Positions 17,033 through 19,460 of a stretch of 19,460 nucleotides of DNA are shown one piece after another (position 1 is the first letter of the stretch; every line of letters starts with the position of its first letter). The stretch lies in contig DATCVI010000064.1 of assembly GCA_036566925.1 (NCBI GenBank), positions 1-19,460 on the forward strand, in the 5' to 3' direction. Both the position numbers and the translations under genes were made by a program. Source of the DNA: Stenotrophomonas_A sp036566925 (GTDB taxonomy: Bacteria > Pseudomonadota > Gammaproteobacteria > Xanthomonadales > Xanthomonadaceae). The notes beneath the pieces were generated by a model, which ran no database searches, was not told the origin of the DNA, and saw only the letters and a program-made list of their open reading frames with translations.

Positions 17033-18013
17033 TCAGGGGCGGCGGCCGGAGGATTCGGCCGCCGCCTCGACTGCCTCGCGCCACGCGCGCGCCTGCCGCG
17101 GCGAATCGACCATGACCGCGTCGGCGCCGAGGTCGGCGGCCAGCCGATAGTCCTGCTCGCTGCCGACGCCGATCCACAGCAGCGAAAACTCGGGCGCGCG
17201 GCTGCGGAAGCAAGCCATCGCCTCCGGCGTCCACAGGCGCGCGCCGCTGACCGGCGTCTGGCCCTTGCCCAAGGTGAAGTTTTCGCTGGTTTCGAGGTCG
17301 CGCCGCAGTTCGAATGCCGCCCAGCCCCGGGCCGTCGGCGGCGCTGCGCAGCGTTGGGCCAGGGCCAGCTCCAGCAGGCGGCGGCGCGTGGCATCGCGCG
17401 ATTCCATTACCTGCGCTTGTGGGTAGCGCTGCCATAGCGGGGCGTAGCCAGCCTCGGTGGAATACAGCCAGGTGCGCGGCCAGTCGTTGCCACGGGCGAG
17501 CACCGCTGCCACGGCCTGCACAAAGGCAGGAGAAGGTTCGGCCTTCAGGTCCAACATCACCGGCACGTGGTGCGGGATCGCCGCCAGGGCCTGGTCGAGG
17601 CGCGCGATGGACTGGGGCCGCGCGCGGTAGGGAAACGCGCCGTCTGCGTCGCGGAAGCGGAAACCGGCATTGAGCGCCTGCAGCCTCGCCGCCGGCAGCG
17701 AGGCGACGAGGCCTTGTCCTTCGGTGAGCGCCGACAAGTCGCGCGGGCGATACAGCACCGGCACGCCGTCGGCGCTCAGCTGCACCGACAACCACAGCGC
17801 ATCGGCGCCGCTCTCAAGCGCGGTGCGGATCGCCAGCAGGGTGTTCTCGGGGGCATCGGCGGTACCACCGCGATGCGCAACCAGGCGCGGCAAGGCGCGC
17901 GCCGGCTCGACCGGCACGGCGGTGGGCACACGTGGAGGCGTCGCGCAGCCGGGGGCGAGCAGGCCACAGAGCAGGGCGGTGACGAGGGCAAGGGAACGGG
18001 CAAAAGTCGTCAT
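17033..18013 (-). CDS. Degenerate GDPD-like lipoprotein
   Basis: This 326-residue protein has a glycerophosphodiester phosphodiesterase fold behind a secretion signal. The hydrophobic segment ends L-L-A-P-G-C, with Cys23 as a likely (slightly atypical) lipid-attachment site. The first catalytic His47 in H-R-G-G and Glu56 in P-E-N-T are intact, as is L-D-L-K later. However, the usual E-x-D after G-A-D is replaced by W74-L-S76, and the usual H-D after the next strand is R89-P90. Two metal ligands and the second catalytic histidine therefore appear lost, and the protein may be a pseudoenzyme or have changed chemistry. It lies 99 bases after the cysteine dioxygenase gene and ends one base from the convergent ester hydrolase. 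A GGGAAG ribosome site precedes the ATG. Confidence 0.8.
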   Translation of the reverse strand: MTTFARSLALVTALLCGLLAPGCATPPRVPTAVPVEPARALPRLVAHRGGTADAPENTLLAIRTALESGADALWLSVQLSADGVPVLYRPRDLSALTEGQGLVASLPAARLQALNAGFRFRDADGAFPYRARPQSIARLDQALAAIPHHVPVMLDLKAEPSPAFVQAVAAVLARGNDWPRTWLYSTEAGYAPLWQRYPQAQVMESRDATRRRLLELALAQRCAAPPTARGWAAFELRRDLETSENFTLGKGQTPVSGARLWTPEAMACFRSRAPEFSLLWIGVGSEQDYRLAADLGADAVMVDSPRQARAWREAVEAAAESSGRRP

Positions 18014-18014
18014 G

Positions 18015-18036
18015 GCGCTTCCCGTTGGAAGGGCGC
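18015..18036 (-). promoter_or_regulatory. Hairpin covering GDPD-like gene ribosome site
   Basis: On the minus strand GCGC (18036-18033) and TTCC (18030-18027) pair with GGAA (18022-18019) and GCGC (18018-18015), with a CC bulge and an AACG loop. The stem contains the GGGAAG ribosome-binding site and ends one base before the ATG, so it could reduce translation of the gene. Confidence 0.4.
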
Positions 18037-18049
18037 AGGCACGCTGCGG

Positions 18050-18074
18050 ATTCGCCCCAGGCTAGAAGGCGAAT
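18050..18074. repeat. 7-base inverted repeat upstream of GDPD-like gene
   Basis: ATTCGCC (18050-18056) and GGCGAAT (18068-18074) are perfect inverted repeats 11 bases apart in the 99-base gap between the cysteine dioxygenase and GDPD-like genes. It could be a weak operator or RNA hairpin, or chance. Confidence 0.35.
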
Positions 18075-18112
18075 GTGGCAGGAACAACTCGATTACTGCA
18101 TCGCTTGCGCGC

Positions 18113-18586
18113 TTACGGCGTGTCGAACGTCTCGTAGTCCGCCAGGGGCGGGACGTAGAGATGGAGCGAGACGGAGCTGTCCGGGTGCAGGCCCGTGAGC
18201 CGATGAAAGTCCTCGGCCGCATCGAAGCAGGTCTCGGCGCGGGGCGTGAGCCGCTGCACGCCGCCAGCTGCCGGAATCACCCCGGCCGCGTCGTCGCGGA
18301 CGTAGCGTTGCTCCTCGATCGCGCCTTGCAGGACGCGCACGCAGCATTGCGATTGGCCATGGTTGTGGATCGGCGTGGCCTGGCCATTGCGCCAGCAGAT
18401 GGCGACCAGTTCGTGGCGCTCGTTGCGCTCGATCGGATTGCGTTGGTAGGCGTCGTCGCCGTACTGGCAGAACGGCGCGATGTCGTCGACGGCGATGCGG
18501 CATTCGGCCATCGCGGCGAGGTAGTCCTCGCGGCTGCGGCAGTGGCGCAGGGTGTCGAGCATGGCGGGCAGGGCGCTGGGGATCAT
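18113..18586 (-). CDS. Cysteine dioxygenase (type I)
   Basis: The cupin-fold, non-haem iron enzyme oxidises cysteine to cysteine sulfinate in the cytoplasm. The 157-residue protein shows iron ligands His74 and His76 in P-I-H-N-H, with a likely third ligand His128 in D-F-H-R-L. The Ser140-His142-Tyr144 triad is present in S-L-H-L-Y-V-P-P. Cys81, five residues after the second His, is placed to form the Cys-Tyr crosslink seen in mammalian enzymes. Arg49 in Y-Q-R-N matches the carboxylate-binding Arg of cysteine dioxygenases and argues against a 3-mercaptopropionate dioxygenase, which has Gln there. The ATG at 18586 has a strong GAGGAGGG ribosome site. The GDPD-like gene lies 99 bases downstream on the same strand. 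Confidence 0.88.
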   Translation of the reverse strand: MIPSALPAMLDTLRHCRSREDYLAAMAECRIAVDDIAPFCQYGDDAYQRNPIERNERHELVAICWRNGQATPIHNHGQSQCCVRVLQGAIEEQRYVRDDAAGVIPAAGGVQRLTPRAETCFDAAEDFHRLTGLHPDSSVSLHLYVPPLADYETFDTP

Positions 18587-18697
18587 GTTCCCTCCTCGAT
18601 TGGAGACGGCGGGTGGATGTTGACCCTAACGCGGTCGGCGGCGCGTGTCGTCCACGCCGGCCACGGTATGCGGATTCTTTAGGCTGATTCGCTAACG

Positions 18698-18729
18698 AAA
18701 AAGCCCGGAAGGCAAGCCTTCCGGGCTTT
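18698..18729 (-). terminator. Intrinsic terminator of tRNA-Pro
   Basis: A 14-base-pair perfect stem (18700-18713 with 18716-18729) around AA is followed on the minus strand by a run of five T (18702-18698). It begins 8 bases past the tRNA 3' CCA end, so it terminates the tRNA transcript and isolates it from the downstream cysteine dioxygenase gene. Confidence 0.88.
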
Positions 18730-18737
18730 GGATTCAG

Positions 18738-18814
<77 letters not shown>

Positions 18815-18826
18815 ACTGAGCCGCGC

Positions 18827-18855
18827 ATGATACAGGGGTCACCACGGCTCGGCAA
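18827..18855 (-). promoter_or_regulatory. Promoter of tRNA-Pro
   Basis: On the minus strand TTGCCG (18855-18850) and TATCAT (18832-18827) are separated by exactly 17 bases, a good sigma-70 match. Transcription would start near 18820, a few bases before the mature tRNA. The GC-rich stretch GCGCGG after the -10 resembles the discriminator of stringently controlled stable-RNA promoters. Confidence 0.7.
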
Positions 18856-18873
18856 GCATCGGCACCGAAAAAA

Positions 18874-18981
18874 TTACTCGCCGCCGCTGGCGTCCTGCTC
18901 GCGCATTTCGAACCACATGCCGTTGAGGACCGCGGCCAGCGAGGCCAGGCCGGTGCCCAGAATCCAGGCGAAATACCACAT
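18874..18981 (-). CDS. cydX: Cytochrome bd oxidase small subunit
   Basis: CydX is a 35-residue single-helix subunit that stabilises cytochrome bd quinol oxidase in the inner membrane. The sequence starts M-W-Y-F-A-W-I-L-G-T-G-L-A and continues with the membrane helix up to L-N-G-M-W-F-E, a highly characteristic CydX pattern with a short charged tail. An AAGGAGA ribosome site stands 7 bases before the ATG. It lies 43 bases after the cydB stop on the same strand, the usual cydAB-X order. It is too short for default gene finding and easily missed. Confidence 0.93.
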   Translation of the reverse strand: MWYFAWILGTGLASLAAVLNGMWFEMREQDASGGE

Positions 18982-19000
18982 GTTGCGTCTCCTTGAATAG

Positions 19001-19022
19001 GGGCGCGCGCGCGGGCGCGCCC
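19001..19022. repeat. GC-rich hairpin between cydB and cydX
   Basis: GGGCGCGC (19001-19008) and GCGCGCCC (19015-19022) form an 8-pair perfect stem with a 6-base loop in the 43-base gap. It has no T-run after it, so it may protect the cydB message end or adjust cydX expression rather than terminate. Confidence 0.5.
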
Positions 19023-19024
19023 GG

Positions 19025-19460
19025 TCAGTAGGCGTTCGGGTTCTGGCTCATTTCGTCGGCGGTGACCTTGCCCTTCAACACGCGGTAGACCCAGGCGGTG
19101 TAGAGCAGCACGATCGGCAGCAGCAGGACCGTGGCCAACAACATGATCCACAACGTCAGGTGGCTGCTGGAGGCATCCCACACCGTCAGGCTGGAGCCTG
19201 GCGCGCTGGAGGAGGGCAGCAGGAACGGGAAGATCGCCAGGCCCACCGTGAGGATGATGCCGGCGATTGCCGCGCCCGAGGCAATGAAGGCCAGGCCGCC
19301 ACGGCGCGCGCGCAACAACACCGCGCTGCCGATCAGCCCGAGCAGGCCGAGCAGCGGCGCCACCAGGGTGAGCGGCATGGCCTGGTAGTTGTGCAGCCAG
19401 CCGCCGGCAGCGGCGCCCACCGCGGCGGTCTTCAGCAGCGGATTGGTGGCCCCGTCGGTG
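19025..19460 (-). CDS. cydB: Cytochrome bd oxidase subunit II (3' part)
   Basis: The C-terminal portion, about 145 residues, of the heme-bearing inner-membrane quinol oxidase complex's second subunit; the start lies beyond the right edge. Visible are T-D-G-A-T-N-P-L-L-K at the window edge and then several hydrophobic membrane helices. The last is the long LWIMLLATVLLLPIVLLYTAWVYR helix, followed by the typical cytoplasmic tail V-L-K-G-K-V-T-A-D. The terminal N-P-N-A-Y and the cydX gene 43 bases downstream confirm the identity. The whole oxidase works at low oxygen and in stress; cydA is expected further to the right. Confidence 0.93.
   Translation of the reverse strand, partial: TDGATNPLLKTAAVGAAAGGWLHNYQAMPLTLVAPLLGLLGLIGSAVLLRARRGGLAFIASGAAIAGIILTVGLAIFPFLLPSSSAPGSSLTVWDASSSHLTLWIMLLATVLLLPIVLLYTAWVYRVLKGKVTADEMSQNPNAY

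Overview
The window is about 19.5 kb of GC-rich (roughly two-thirds G+C by eye), densely packed chromosomal DNA from a gammaproteobacterium of the Xanthomonadaceae (Xanthomonas/Stenotrophomonas/Lysobacter group; genus not resolved). The assignment rests on three things: the acetylated arginine pathway with N-acetylornithine carbamoyltransferase, the fused N-acetylglutamate kinase-synthase, and a secreted alpha-amino acid ester hydrolase closely resembling the Xanthomonas enzyme. No insertion sequence, prophage, CRISPR array or rRNA was seen.

Layout. Bases 79-3191 (minus strand) carry cysS, sufE and an MFS exporter in tandem; the sufE stop and the exporter start overlap. Bases 3340-3867 (plus) encode a small secreted protein of unknown function. 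Bases 3868-4152 form the leader of the arginine operon: a short open frame with an Arg-Ala-Arg-Arg run, followed by a strong intrinsic terminator whose left arm can alternatively pair with the end of the leader frame. Bases 4153-14995 (plus) hold argF', argG, a GNAT gene, argE, argB/A, a second GNAT gene, argC, a REP palindrome, argH, a YciI-like gene, proB and proA. Bases 15124-17031 (plus) encode the alpha-amino acid ester hydrolase. Bases 17033-18586 (minus) carry a cysteine dioxygenase gene and then a degenerate glycerophosphodiesterase-like lipoprotein gene. At the right edge (minus) lie the 3' part of cydB, the tiny cydX, and tRNA-Pro(CGG) with its own promoter and terminator.

How the genes work together. 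The central cluster encodes nearly the whole glutamate-to-arginine route: acetylation and phosphorylation of glutamate (argB/A), reduction (argC), carbamoylation of acetylornithine (argF'), deacetylation of acetylcitrulline (argE), then argG and argH. Only the aminotransferase argD is missing. The first two proline steps (proB, proA) follow on the same strand. Spacings are short and three junctions overlap or nearly touch, which suggests a single long transcript.

The most interesting signal is the leader at 3915-4069. It has the parts of a ribosome-mediated attenuator: Arg codons, a protector stem, an antiterminator pairing and a terminator. That would make arginine supply control the operon through translation of the leader. 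This is inference from the sequence and has not been tested. Secondary points of interest are the GDPD-like lipoprotein lacking key active-site residues, the two uncharacterised acetyltransferases embedded in the arginine operon, and the small secreted protein that looks like a glycine-zipper family member without the zipper.
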